Assembly: GCA_016648135.1 (NCBI GenBank)
Contig: JADDOH010011255.1
Coordinates: 1-64,000 of the forward strand
Source of the DNA: Agrypnia vestita
Lineage: Eukaryota; Arthropoda; Insecta; Trichoptera; Phryganeidae
DNA: 64,000 nt
Direction: 5' to 3'
Shown here: one piece after another, positions 1 through 11,149 of the stretch
Layout of the letters: each line of letters starts with the position of its first letter
How positions within the stretch are numbered: the stretch's first letter is position 1
Translations under genes and position numbers: made by a program
The notes under the pieces: generated by a model
Told to the model about the DNA's origin: nothing
What the model saw: only the letters and a program-made list of their open reading frames with translations
The model's database searches: none

Positions 1-257
1 TCTATTTGGATAAAAAAAAAATTGTGTAGTTGGTTATCAGATCGAGATGAATTTCAGAAAACCTTGAGGACTTCCTTTACAACTTTAGTTTTATTTGCAA
101 AAATCAGTTGAACACTGTTATTAATTTTTCTATAATTAATGTGGTTATTGCGTGATTTGGTGTCTATAAGATTAAACAAAAACACAAAAAAGTATTTTGT
201 CTTAGGTCAATATGTTTGCTTTTAAAAAATAAAAGTACAACGCACTACCTATTCTTA
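1..257. other. AT-rich sequence, nothing recognised
   Basis: No open frame, repeat or RNA signature stands out before the inverted-repeat element that starts near 258. Confidence 0.5.
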
Positions 258-813
258 TCAGCCAGCAATCGCCAGACTTACGTCATAGTTTCAAAGCCAA
301 AATATTTTATGTGGATGTACCTACACTATAAATAGGAGGTAAGAAGTTTTGGATATTATGACATTTGAGTTCGGGGATTTTGGCAGATAACAGGTGATAC
401 AGGTACAAAAAAAGTGCATTTAAATCGTTAAAATATAAGGTATCAGGTGACATTATTAAATAGTGGCCAGAAAAAAATATATAAACTTCAGATTTGTTAC
501 TATTAAATTAATGAGATGATTATTTAATTTATAGAACATCAAAGCATCTAGTGGAAGAAATGACCCGCGAAAAGCGTCTTGCAATGATGAGTATGAGCGT
601 ATAATACTGTCCCGCTAAACATATTAAAAATCAGGTTTGTTATTTTTACATTTTACATACTTACTATTTATTTTTAAAACTGTATTAACTGTTATCTGAC
701 AAAATTCCCCGAACTCAAATGTCAAAATATCCAAAAAAAATACGTACTATTGTGTAAGTTAACAGAAAATTTTTCGGCTTTGATACTACGACGTCCGGCG
801 ATCGCTGGCTCTT
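258..813. mobile_element. Non-autonomous element with about 150-bp terminal inverted repeats
   Basis: The left arm (about 258-405) and the right arm (about 665-813) are inverted copies. Shared landmarks are AGCCAGCRATCGCC at the outer ends, then TTTCAAAGCC, TTGGATATT and CATTTGAGTTCGGGGA, with GCAGATAACAG or TCAGATAACAG at the inner edge. The middle 260 bases have no open frame. Long imperfect arms and no coding capacity fit a MITE or foldback element. I could not identify a target-site duplication, so the superfamily is unknown. The arms differ at many positions, so the insertion looks old. Confidence 0.7.
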
Positions 814-1365
814 AGTCTAATATGACAATAGATAGATACATATAAAAAGCAACATATTACAAAATGTAGTAAAAACAAGAAAAAACTACAAGTACGGTGG
901 GAAGATGGCCATTTAAAGGAAAAAAAACACTAAACACTGGTTTAAGGAGCAGCGGGAGACCGCTAAGGACCTGGATGTCAACGATCCGACAAGAGCTGAA
1001 GGCCCAACGGATTTGACCCATCCGCAAGGCGGACTAGGAAGGCTGAACCCAAAAAACAGAAGAAAAAAGAGAACAGTAAAAAAAAATAATAAAAATGTAG
1101 ATTTGAAAGTAGCTTATTAGTTTAGTGAAAAGAGACAAAATAATAATAATTAAAAAATGAAAAAAAAAAGAAAACGACAATAAGAAAAAATAAAGAAAAA
1201 AGTTAGGTACACTAAGTTACGGGGAAAGACAGATAGATGACGCTGAGGACTAGATTTAGTACAAAATATGCCAGAGAGATGCCCTAGTGACCTTTGTCAT
1301 AGATTATCCTATCATATAGGTACCTATACACGAAATTTGTTTTTCTTGCAAGTTGATTTAATAAA
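814..1365. other. A-rich spacer, no gene
   Basis: A less AT-rich patch at about 945-1060 stands out from surrounding A-rich sequence, but its frames are broken and I recognise no product. 1080-1210 is nearly pure A-rich low complexity. Confidence 0.5.
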
Positions 1366-2200
1366 TGATTTTTTTTTTTAAATTTTAATTTATTTATTAA
1401 TAATCAACTTTTTTTCCAATTTATAATTTATTAATTAATTATAAACGCCCAAGTGGGCTTTTACAGTACAAGAAAATTAAAAAGAATTTTATATACCTAA
1501 CATAAAACACGTTTTACAGTAAATAATTAAAAATAATAATATAAATAGAACATATTTAAGATAAATGAGCAATATAAACTTCAGTAAAATGATCTACCAT
1601 ATATAAAATAAACTGTCCTAAAATATTAGTCCCTTTATGAAAATGATATATTTTTTTTAAATTTTAATTTATTTATTAATAATCAACTTTTTTTCCAATT
1701 TTTAATTTATTAATTAATAATAAACGCCCAAGTGGGCTTTTACAGTACAAGAAAATTAAAAAGAATTTTATATACCTAACATAAAACACGTTTTACAGTA
1801 AATAATTAAAAATAATAATATAAAAAGAACATATTTAAGATAAATGAGCAATATAAACTTCAGTAAAATGATCTACCATATATAAAATAAACTGTCCTAA
1901 AATATTAGTCCCTTTATGAAAATGATATATTTTTTTAAAATTTTAATTTATTTATTAATAATCAACTTTTTTTCCAATTTTTAATTTATTAATTAATAAT
2001 AAACGCCCAAGTGGGCTTTTACAGTACAAGAAAATTAAAAAGAATTTTATATACCTAACATAAAACACGTTTTACAGTGAATAATTAAAAATAATAATAT
2101 AAATAGAACATATTTAAGATAAATGAGCAATATAAACTTCAGTAAAATGATCTACCATATATAAAATAAACTGTCCTAAAATATTAGTCCCTTTATGAAC
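1366..2200. repeat. Three tandem copies of a 279-bp unit
   Basis: The landmark CGCCCAAGTGGGCTTTTAC occurs at about 1446, 1725 and 2004, exactly 279 bp apart. The three copies differ at only a few bases. Each unit holds ATACCTAACATAAAACACG, a run of TTTATTAATAATCAAC, and ends with TTAGTCCCTTTATGA. The array closes at about 2199, where unrelated sequence starts with ACGACCC. High identity between copies points to recent or homogenised amplification. A diverged relative lies in opposite orientation near 15.6 kb, so the unit derives from a dispersed element. Confidence 0.9.
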
Positions 2201-3282
2201 GACCCATCTCCAGTTGTAATAGGTGAGAGTTAGGCGATTCGTATTTTTTTTGGTAGAAGCTAGGTAACCAATAGTTGAAATAAAATTATTTTTGTTTCTC
2301 TAAAATGTATAGTTTTATTTTCACGATTTCTGAAACCAAAAACTGCACTTGTTCGCCCTTGTACCACCCTTCACTACCTATTAATTTTAAATAATATCTA
2401 TTCAACCCGTCAAAATTGACGAAGTCAACAATGTTATATAAAAGCGTTCAAGACATAATTGTTGAGAGAACGCAGACCAATTAGAATAGATTGGAATGAC
2501 ACTAAAATTATTATTTAATAGGTAGATATATTTTTAACGTGTAAGAGTTTCTCTCCACACAATAAAATTCGGATGCCAGCACATCACACGTATTTATAAA
2601 AAAAATCAATACTTATCACAGAATAGAATAACTGTTTTTCAGTTATTTTTATTTAAAAGTCCAGTTATTTTAATAAGATATTTTATATTCAATTAGCGGA
2701 ATACCTAACTCCAAAAATAATACAATAACTTCCACATTTTTTAGAAAGAAAACCAAAAACAATATAAATATTTTTGTAATAAATTATTACTTAATACAAC
2801 TGTGATCTACCATATATAAAAGAATTTTCTATATATCTATTTTCTAAAAATTTAACTGCGTAATATATACATATTGTGGTAGGTATTTATGCTGACCTAA
2901 CTCTAGCCTACACTGACCTCTAGCAATACAATACTGAAACAGAACACCGTTAAATGGAATGAACAAATACATCGCAGACCCGAACCAAGCACGCAATTCA
3001 ATGTTGGAATTTACTGTACAGCGTAACTGTCTATCGAGCATAGATGGCACTGCTGCATGAAAACTAAATACCTCAAGTATGTGCAGAAAGCACCCCTAGA
3101 AATTGATCGATGCTCAATAACATATAATCAATTTCCATTATATTTTTGTGGTGTGCAAATACATTGTATTCGTTCAAGATTTACAAAAACTAGTATAGTT
3201 TTGAACAATATTTGTGTAGAAGCGATGTATGTTCAAATAATAACGAACTTTTATTTTTACCGCCCAAACAAATGATCCACAA
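2201..3282. other. AT-rich spacer, nothing recognised
   Basis: Only short open frames with no recognisable domain. One ACCCGTCAAAATTGACG stretch near 2405 resembles the edge of the dispersed family seen at 24.17 kb, but nothing else of that family follows. Confidence 0.45.
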
Positions 3283-3535
3283 GTATGGGGTGTAAAAGCA
3301 AAGGCAGCAATATCCAAAAATATTAATGCAAATTTCGAGGATTACTAATTTATAATGTACTAAATTCAAGATTTAATAGGAAACATAGCCTATAAATTAA
3401 ACGAAACACGATTTTGGAAAAGATAGATACATAAAATCTAGAATTCAGCACATTTTAAATTAGTAATCTTCGATGACTGCATTCAAAATATTTGTTTATT
3501 TTTTTGGATATTGCTATCATGTGTCTTTTCCGAGA
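3283..3535 (+). mobile_element. GGGGTATAAAAGC-type MITE, truncated right end
   Basis: The left end ATGGGGTGTAAAAGCAAAGG, followed by CAGCAATATCC, matches the inverted ends of copies at 7470, 9391 and 19865. The interior shares TTATAGGAAACAT and a reversed ATTTTAAATTAGTAATC arm. The right arm reaches TTTTTTGGATATTGC and then stops short of the expected CCCCACA terminus, running into a mariner-type fragment. No coding capacity. Superfamily unknown. Confidence 0.7.
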
Positions 3536-3740
3536 ATTTGCGAAAGATGTAAACAACTCCATTACGATAAAGCATCCACCAAATGTTCGCATCAAAAACA
3601 GCATTTGCTTAGTTTTTCAGCCTCACTACATTCCCGACATGGCTCCAAGCGATTTTGGCTATTCCCCAAGTCATAAATTCCTCTGAAAGAGACCCAATTT
3701 GAATCAAGAGAAGAATAATGTCAACGAATAAATGTGTTTC
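3536..3740 (+). pseudogene. Mariner-type transposase relic
   Basis: Translation in two adjacent frames gives the block QPHYIPDMAPSDF followed, after a frameshift, by WLFPKS, a stop, and IPLKETQFESREE. This is the region around the third catalytic aspartate of mariner (DD34D) transposases, where the family reads roughly P-Y-S-P-D-L-A-P-x-D-F. The N-terminal helix-turn-helix and the first two catalytic aspartates are absent. At least one frameshift and one stop make it a dead fragment. It abuts the truncated MITE on its left, but I cannot show that the two are related. Confidence 0.7.
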
Positions 3741-4762
3741 TACCGAAAAAATCGGTGCAATCCGTTCGTTACGAACGAACTACTCACCTCCATCTTCTAC
3801 AGCGCGTCATTAGCAGTACAGCCTAAGTCAAATGTGAATTAGCACGCCACTGTCATGTATTGCTAGCCCAACGTAACTTGGCGTGCGGCGAATTTGGAAC
3901 TAAAACCCGCCCCGCCCGCACCCGGCGGTAACCCCTCGCCCTGTCATTTAGTTCAATTTTGTATTTGGTCGGGAGCTGTGACATCTTGATTACCAATACA
4001 CACTGAATTATTATGTCCAAAACATCCTAAACAGTCCGGGATGGTGCAAGAATAATTGCCAATGAAGTATTAAAGTTTTGCGAAGCTGAAAGAGCGAATA
4101 ATGGACCGATATTACCGTCTGACAGTTTGACAGATAGAACGGCCGCCATTACTGCATGGTTTCTTTAGTGCTGCCCGGCCAAATTTCTGTATTTAATACG
4201 ACACCGGTCACCGGACATTCCGTACATTATGCATTGTGTAATAAATTTACACACTGACAACTTCTGTTACGCGACAGGGACGCCCTCCCTCGCACGCCAA
4301 GTTATAGTGGTACGTCTATAGCAGGTCCGCAATAAGACAGCTGTGTACAATGTGGAATCTGTTAAAACATCTCGGGCCGTGTATTTCCCCTGTTTACACA
4401 AATCAGCGGGCAATAAAAATTATAAGCGCATTTTAATTTTACCATTTGGCCATATTTATAAACACGGCCGCCGACCTACACACTACGCACGGCTTGATTG
4501 ATATAACAACACAAACATGGCCGCCCCGCTGCATCACTATCGGCATCATCGATATACATACACATCCCTCGGTGATATTAAACAATCTGAATAGATTTCT
4601 AGCGACGCGCGCACTTCCCTACCAGGGCCGCAAAAATCCCTTCCCGCACTGGACAAAAAGAAATACGAGGATGAGAGATTTAAAACACCAGTACAACATG
4701 AATAGGTGCCTATACGATATACGACTCGACAAATAACGAATATGAAACTAGAAATAAAAAAA
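3741..4762. other. GC-elevated island, no recognised gene
   Basis: About 3830-4730 is markedly richer in G+C than its surroundings and lacks the dispersed repeats found elsewhere. It holds one 96-codon open frame (4446-4736, plus) with no family resemblance I know. It could be a conserved non-coding block, a promoter region or an old element. Nothing in the sequence decides between these. Confidence 0.35.
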
Positions 4763-5315
4763 AGTAGCCCATAAAAACCAAGTTTTTATTATACTCCCTT
4801 TCTTTGTAAAATATAACTACAATTAAAGACGAATTAAAACATATAACATAACACTAAACTTACAGTAATTTAATATATTTCTAAAATGTTAGATGTTTTG
4901 AGCTTTGATAAGACACTTCATGCTTTGAAGATTAAATTCTAAAAACATTTGTCAGTCAATTTAGATTAGCGGCATTCGTAGTGAAGTACCTATTATGTAT
5001 ACCGACGGAGAAATTCAAATTTAGAAAATATTCCGCGACGTTATCGGGCCGCCGTTGCTAATCAAACTTTTCTAATGATTCCAATTTGAAAAAACCAGTA
5101 AAATTTCTAAAAATCTGAAATTATACCATAATTATTAATTTTTTTTAACGAAAATTTGAAAGATCTTCTTGATCGTCGCCACGAGTTTACTTGCCATATT
5201 TCAGCTCGATTGGATCACGGGAAAGGGGTCAAAAATCGATCCAAAGTGTTTTTTGACGGCAAACCGGCAAGCAAGCAAGCAGACGCCACGAGTTAATATA
5301 AAGGGAGTAAAAAAA
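4763..5315 (+). repeat. Dispersed repeat family R, copy 1
   Basis: Starts with GCCCATAAAAACCAAGTTTT followed by TATTATACTCCC, and ends with GCAAGCAGACGCCACGAGTT then ATAAAGGGAGTA. The 3' half carries TTGATCGTCGCCACGAG and CAGCTCGATTGGATCACGGG. Two further copies in the same orientation lie at 21.48 and 40.77 kb. TACTCCCTTT at the left and AAAGGGAGTA at the right make a weak inverted terminus. Non-coding; the element class is unknown. Confidence 0.75.
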
Positions 5316-5453
5316 AAACAATTATTACGGAGACAGGACTAAATGGTGTGTTTTACCAAAATTATTCAACAAAGTACTGGATAGAATAAAAAATGTAACG
5401 GGACAAAAAAATATGGAAAAAAACCCTAAAGAGATTCTACAGAGAATTGTGAA

Positions 5454-5983
5454 TAGGGAATGCAATCCCATCCCGCGAGATCGGGATCCCGTGAAATCTC
5501 GAGGCATTTTACGAGATCAATCCCGAACCGAAAAATCGGACGAGATTATCGGGATTGATCAGCATTTTATATATTTTGTATGTTTAATTGTATATCTCTA
5601 TAGAGCTTTTAGTAAGTAGGTACTTAAAACTTATGTGCATGTCACAATCAAATAATGAAAATAGCTTTGAATAATATTTGCTGTATTTTACCAACCTAAC
5701 GTACTAACAAAAAATACCACTAATTATTAGTTTTTACTCTACTACATTGACTGATTGATGCATGGAAAAACGTCTACAAAAACTTAAATGCAATGATTAA
5801 AAATGAGCATTTTATCAAAATTTTTGATATTAAAATACAAGGCATTGTCGTTAATTACTGTTCAGCTCTATAAACAAACAAAAATAAACATAAAAGTATT
5901 CGGGTTAGGGATCCCGCGGGATTGGAAATTCTAATCTCGAGGAATCCCGAAAAGGCAATCCTGACTTGGGATTGCATTCCCTG
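5454..5983. mobile_element. Non-autonomous hAT element, 530 bp
   Basis: Ends are TAGGGAATGCAATCCCA on the left and, inverted, CAGGGAATGCAATCCCA on the right. The element is flanked by a perfect 8-bp direct duplication ATTGTGAA (5446-5453 and 5984-5991). An 8-bp TSD and a terminal CAGGG are hallmarks of hAT transposons. Subterminal GGGATCCCG motifs repeat in inverted orientation. There is no transposase frame, so movement would need an enzyme supplied in trans. Confidence 0.9.
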
Positions 5984-6934
5984 ATTGTGAAGTGAATACT
6001 TAAAAGCATAACAGTTTTAAATTTTTTGTTTTATATTATATTATAATTAAAGGACATTTAATTAAGGACATGTACAAATACTGTAAAAAATCCTTGCGTT
6101 CAAACTGTAAATACAGTTTTGCAATAGGTAAAAATAAAATGGCAACAATTAAAAAAATATAATATAATATTACGCTAAGAAATCAATTTCTTCCAATTAT
6201 TTTCGGCAGAGGGCGATCGTCTTGCAAAGTAAGCAAATTTCACAATTTTTTCTCAATTCAATTTTGAATACGAATGAATATCATAAGATATTGTCATTTT
6301 TATGATTATTAGATATCATAAGATATTGGTGATATATATGATATTATGATATTAGATATCATAAGATATTGTCATTTTTATAAAAAAAATGACACAAACT
6401 TCATTATTTAATCATTTAATAATTAACCAAATCTACAATGTTTTAAAAATGAAGAAAATTGCTGCACTTTGTGGGCCTTCTATGACCGAATGGCCTCGTG
6501 AGATGTCTTTTTTTCTCAAATAATATTACATAGTAAAAAATTATCCTAAGCCTTTTAAAATTATTCCTATTAAAAACGTTCCTTTATAAAATAGCGAATT
6601 GTTGACACACACAACATTTCGGAACAAATTAAATAATCCACCAGTGTTCTCTGCCCACCACTTCGGAGACTGCGAAGTGTGAAGGTTATATTGAGGTAAT
6701 GAGTTGAAACTATCACACATGCTCCATTCCAATTAAGCAAAGATTATTTTGTGTAACCCTGTTCCCGCTATAGCTTGCGACCTCAACATAACGTATTTCT
6801 ACGCGATACAGAGTGTTCATTTTGTTAAAAAAAAAACATATTTGGCGGATGAGTTGTATGTTTGTCGATTGTGTGAGATGTAAAGTTGCCTCCGAAGTTA
6901 GCTCTACCCTCGTGCTCGTGTATCTTAATAATTG
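5984..6934. other. AT-rich spacer with a short internal repeat
   Basis: TATCATAAGATATTG occurs three times between 6277 and 6375, twice followed by TCATTTTTAT. Otherwise I see no gene or known element. Confidence 0.5.
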
Positions 6935-6963
6935 TGTGCGTGTGAGTGTGTGTGAGTGTGTGG

Positions 6964-7014
<51 letters not shown>

Positions 7015-7023
7015 TGTGTGTGT
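6935..7023 (+). repeat. (TG)n microsatellite
   Basis: About 90 bases of TG dinucleotide, interrupted on its left side by GAGTG and GGTGAG variants. Open frames across it on both strands are products of the repeat. Confidence 0.97.
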
Positions 7024-7469
7024 AGGTATTATAAAGATAATTTAAACAGAAACGCGCACTTTGCACTGAATTTTTCTGTACTTATTTTACCTGAACCACG
7101 TCTTTTCCATCGAATCCAACTCTCTATTCAAGAGTTCTATAAGAGGATCATATTTAATCTTATAAAATAATCGTAAAAATACGTTTTTTTTTCCTTTAGT
7201 CTAAGCGTTTTTGGATTGTGGCTTATACGTGTTTCGGAGAATACAGATTCCGAATATCAAAACTATCGCTAAATCCATTGAGTATCGTCAAAACATACCT
7301 ATTCATATTTTTTTTCTCCAAAAACTGTCTGTGTAAATGATTTCAAATTAGGTGTGACTCGTATTCGTTTGATATTGGTTAAACTTTTTTTTTGGTTTTG
7401 TTTTATTTTTGTTAAGATTTTGGTTTAACATGTACGCACGTATCGGGTAAATATATTGTAAATTATATA
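7024..7469. other. AT-rich spacer, nothing recognised
   Basis: No open frame or repeat resembling the other families of the window. Confidence 0.5.
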
Positions 7470-7677
7470 TGTGGGGTATAAAAACAAAATTGGCAATATC
7501 CAAAAAAAATTAATGATGTCATCAAGGATTATTAATTTATAATGTACTAAATTCGAGATTTTATAGGAAACATATATTTCCTATAAAATCTCGAATTCAG
7601 TACATTCTAAATTAATACTGCAAATTAATGACTGCATTTTTTTTTTTACATTATTGCCTTTGATTTTATATCCCACA
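7470..7677. mobile_element. GGGGTATAAAA-type MITE, complete palindromic copy
   Basis: Ends are TGTGGGGTATAAAA on the left and TTTTATATCCCACA on the right. The centre is a near-palindrome around TTTATAGGAAACATATATTTCCTATAAA. This is the shortest and most symmetrical copy of the family also seen at 3283, 9391 and 19865. No target-site duplication is clear. Confidence 0.8.
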
Positions 7678-7734
7678 CATTATGTATAAACCGATGTACA
7701 AATAAAAAATATTTAAAAAAAAATTAAACAAGTG

Positions 7735-7915
7735 ATATATTTTTGAAGAAAAAACAAAAAAATATTTAGATATATCGTAAAATTCCTATCACAGTTATTA
7801 TTACATAAAAAATACATACATAAAAAAATATAAATTTTTTATTTCTTTTAAATATATGTTAACGTACAAGTCTTGCTTCGGTGTAGGTACCTACCCACTG
7901 CAAGCGCCTGCACAT
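7735..7915 (+). repeat. Dispersed repeat shared with 14.63-14.81 kb
   Basis: GATATATC, TCCTATCACA, then ATATATGTTAACGTACAAG and TTGCTTC occur in the same order at 14630-14780 with substitutions and length changes. Non-coding; class unknown. Confidence 0.55.
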
Positions 7916-8439
7916 TAGTTCTATTTTCATAGCACAGGCATTTAGCATAGACAAAAAAAAATTAAAAACACATGACACCATATTGCTAGCCAACAGTATC
8001 GCAGAGCTTCAAAAGATGACAGTAGTTTAGCTGCTCGCGATAATTAATTTAAAAATAAATACAAATACACGGTGCGGATCAGCCTGTATACTACAACTGG
8101 TATACACTGTTTATTCTATCACCCATTTGATTATCTCCCGGCGCTGATGGACTCACACACCCATTAACTAAACTGTTTACATCTTCCATCAAAACTGATT
8201 GCCTGCTGGAGTTCTCTCTCGGCTTCGGGGCGCTCCATCGTCACCGCTTACGGCGGGGCTCACCTTTGCATTCGAATTTAAAAAACATATTTATTATAAA
8301 AAAAAATAAGAGCGTTAACCACAAAATAAATATGAATAATATCAACTATTCGGACTCGACACAATTTCATAAGTTGGACACTCTTGAAAACAGGCGAATA
8401 TTTTCAGATTAATCCATCCTTTTCCAAATCATTCACAAC
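7916..8439. other. Mixed spacer with GC-elevated patch
   Basis: About 8085-8275 is GC-elevated, contains no frame I recognise and does not match other repeats of the window. Confidence 0.4.
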
Positions 8440-9053
8440 TAGTGATGCAACGAATATGAATACGAATATTCGTATTCGCCGAATATCAACACGAATATTA
8501 CAAACTATTTATAACTGAACGCAACGCAAATTACGGTTTGGCTGTGCACCGTGTATCCAAACACACCAACGCACTCTATTATCGGAGATTCTCCTAACAT
8601 TGAATGAATGGATTTTTTGAGTTCTCAAGTTGTCAATTGTTGCTTGTTTCACAGCATAACATGAGTACTTTCATCTAGTTTCGTTGGGTTATTAATAAGA
8701 TTAGGTGCTCATTTCATGTAGTTTTGTAATACGTACTGTTCGTTGCATTTTATTTCCGTTGTGTGAAAAAGTGTAAAATAATTTCAAATTAAATCTAAAC
8801 ATATGACCTCTCGTAAGCGTGAAAAAAGTTATATTTATTTTCGACCGCTGGGAATGTATAAACGGATAAAAGAAATGCTGGCTTTTTGAACAAAAATTTG
8901 CCGGTGGTAAATATTAATTATTAAATCTCTTAGTAAAAACGAACAGTGGTGTATTATTTATTACCTTGTTGAATTATTCGTATTCGTATTCGCCGAAAAG
9001 TAGGCTTGATATTCGTATTCGTATTCGTGAAAGTAGTATTCGTTGCAACACTA
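8440..9053. mobile_element. Non-autonomous hAT element, 614 bp
   Basis: Inverted ends are TAGTGATGCAACGAATA on the left and TAGTGTTGCAACGAATA read from the right. They are flanked by a perfect 8-bp duplication TTCACAAC (8432-8439 and 9054-9061). Just inside both ends lie runs of TATTCGTATTCG, a subterminal repeat pattern of the kind hAT transposases bind. No transposase frame is present. Confidence 0.9.
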
Positions 9054-9269
9054 TTCACAACCTTATTGATTCGTTTGAAATCACCAGCTAGCTATCCTTC
9101 CACGTCCCATTTAGATCTACCAGACAGAGCAACCTCTTTTCCCTTTCAATCTATCACACTAATAATAGGGAATCGTCTCCCATCCCACGTATATGCTCAA
9201 ACTGTGATTACCATTTAAATTCCATACATATTTTTAACACTTGCAGTAAAAATAGAGTAAAAAAGACTA

Positions 9270-9355
9270 TCTTATTGGTGTAGTGGTTATGACATAGATC
9301 GCCTATAGATCAAGTGGTCGGTAGTTCAAGCCCCATGGCTTCATTTGAATTCCAT
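9270..9355 (+). repeat. tRNA-derived SINE head
   Basis: A plausible RNA polymerase III A box, TGGTGTAGTGG at 9276-9286, is followed 33 bases later by a B-box-like GGTAGTTCAAGCCCC at 9320-9334. Spacing fits a tRNA-like promoter, but no cloverleaf is complete. A SINE 5' region or decayed tRNA copy is more likely than a functional tRNA gene. Confidence 0.5.
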
Positions 9356-9390
9356 CTCTATTTTTTTAAAACGAAAGAAATACCATCTAT

Positions 9391-9678
9391 GTAGGTTATA
9401 AAAGCAAAGGCAGCGATATCCAAAAAAATTAAAAAAATGTTTTGAATGCAGTCACCGAGGATTACTATTTAAAATGTATTTATTGAATTGTAGATTTTAT
9501 CCCTTCAAAAATCATCATCATCCAATTTGCAGTACAAATTTACATTTTTAAGGCTACTTTAAACTTTTAATCATTTAAATATTGACTCTGTATTCGGGCG
9601 TATGTTTCCTATAAAATCCTAATTCAGTACGTTATAAATAAGTTATCCTCGACGATCCTTTGCTTTTATACCCCACAA
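9391..9678. mobile_element. GGGGTATAAAAGC-type MITE, longer copy
   Basis: Left end TGTAGGTTATAAAAGCAAAGG and right end CCTTTGCTTTTATACCCCACA are inverted copies. Family-specific CACCGAGGATTACTA and TTTCCTATAAAATC mark the arms. About 100 bases near 9500-9590 are unlike the other copies. Confidence 0.75.
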
Positions 9679-9764
9679 ATGAGGCGTGTCGTCGTGTGGT
9701 GAGGTAAATACTGGAAACGGAAATGGAAATTCGTCACTCTCACTGACAATAATATCATATACCT

Positions 9765-9920
9765 CTGCGGGTACAGATCGTTCTCCTGATGACGTTGGAT
9801 ACGACTTCAACGAAACGACGAGAATCGTTTCTCGGAAAAACATACGGTTCGTATAAAATATCCGTAACCATCTACAGTTAAATATGTCTAACGACCGTAA
9901 TAATAAAATGAACTCTTTAA
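9765..9920 (+). repeat. Family F palindromic repeat, hammerhead-like core
   Basis: This copy shares GCGGGTA, GATGACG, CGAGAATCGTTTCTC, ATACGGTTCGTATAAAATATCC and GTCTAACGACCGTAATAA with copies at 15.1 and 25.0 kb. Within it, GTTCTC (9780-9785), CTGATGA (9786-9792), a GTTG/CAAC hairpin, GAAA (9812-9815) and GAGAAT (9820-9825) lie in hammerhead order; GTTCTC can pair with GAGAAT. The base at the expected stem III end is A instead of U here. Confidence 0.65.
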
Positions 9921-10991
9921 TTATACGTTACTTTCATTTCTTATTATCCCTGTGTCTTCTTATTATTAAAATTATTCTTCATTATCACTGTCTTATATGT
10001 GTCGTCTTATAATAGTAGGAGAAGGCTGATAACTACTATTTTGTAATATTTTCTTACCATGTATTCATATTATGCTTTATGTTAAAACACAACAGGTTAA
10101 TTCTGTGGAAACTTGTAAGATGGTCTCTATACTGTTCAATAATCATGTATAGTTTCTTTATATGTACTGTTAGTTTCCCATAAATAAATAAATAAATTAA
10201 ATAAATAAATAAAATATCTTCCTGTTGGATGATCAAATAAATAAATGATTTTAATTAAAACTATGCTAACGTACACACAACTTATTAAAAGATTTCTGCA
10301 AAAACAATGAAGGGGCTACACCACTTTAAGGCATTAAAAAATACGTACAATTTCTAATTATTTTTTTGACGTAACCATCACATATGTACAAAACACATTT
10401 GATTATCATTACATACATTAGTTACTATTTTTCATTAATAAAATATTTTGATTACTAACTGTAATCGTCAAGAATGATGGTACTTTTATATGACGGTTTC
10501 TAAAGAATTAATATTTATTTATTTATAAAAATAATTAAAAGACAATAAAAGAAAAATAAAGAGAAAAGAACAACAGACAACGAAATCATTATTACCTATT
10601 GTGATTTCAAAAGTGGGGGGTTATGCGCTGTCTGCAAACGTATTCCTTCGTAACGCGCGCAGAGTTGGTAGCCATGATCATGTCGTCAGGGTAATGAAAT
10701 GAAATTAAAAAATCGTTGAAATGAAAAAATTAATTATTTTCTTGTTAAATAATATAATGTCGATGATGTAGAATATCGAAAAGAATGTTTGTTGTGCAAA
10801 TGAGATCAGTATGAAAAAATAGTTTTTCAGCACATTTCTCCACCAGTATATGACCGAATGATAATTGTATGTACATATTGTGTACAGAGGTTTTTCGTTT
10901 TTCATCATGTTACAATATGTGAATCTGCCGTGAACTCCAGCTTAACTCGAATACAAAAATATTAATTTATCTGCGTATTCATACTTTCATA
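9921..10991. other. AT-rich spacer with a LINE-like 3' tail
   Basis: 10070-10215 ends in GTACTGTTAGTTTCCCATAA followed by (ATAA)n, the usual look of a 5'-truncated LINE 3' end in plus orientation. No coding part remains. The rest of the interval shows nothing recognisable. Confidence 0.45.
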
Positions 10992-10993
10992 TA

Positions 10994-11105
10994 CAGGGTG
11001 TAACAGAGCTAGTCCACAATAGTTTACGGGTGGATTCCTGCCTTGATTATGAGTCGAAAATGTTAAGCAACCATGACCTAATGTCAATAATTATGAAGTT
11101 ATGCA
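10994..11105 (+). mobile_element. CAGGGT-type TIR element, one end only
   Basis: CAGGGTGTAACAGAGCTAG after TA, then CCTGCCTTGATTATGAG, TCGAAAATGTTAAGCAACC and ATGACCTAATGTCAATA, match the ends of the complete copies at 46547-47069 and 63157-63519. The opposite terminus is not found downstream, so this is a solitary end. Confidence 0.7.
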
Positions 11106-11149
11106 ATATAACAGATTGCATTTTTTTAAATGTTTTATATGTTTTAAAA

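Noticed and set aside
1366..2200. CRISPR-like array
   Set aside because: The repeats are long, contiguous and without spacers; this is tandem duplication in eukaryotic DNA.
4446..4736. 96-codon plus frame in a GC-elevated island
   Set aside because: No family resemblance, no splice or promoter context, and length within chance for this composition.
6713..7170. Overlapping open frames rich in His-Thr or Cys-Val
   Set aside because: They are translations of the (TG)n repeat on both strands.
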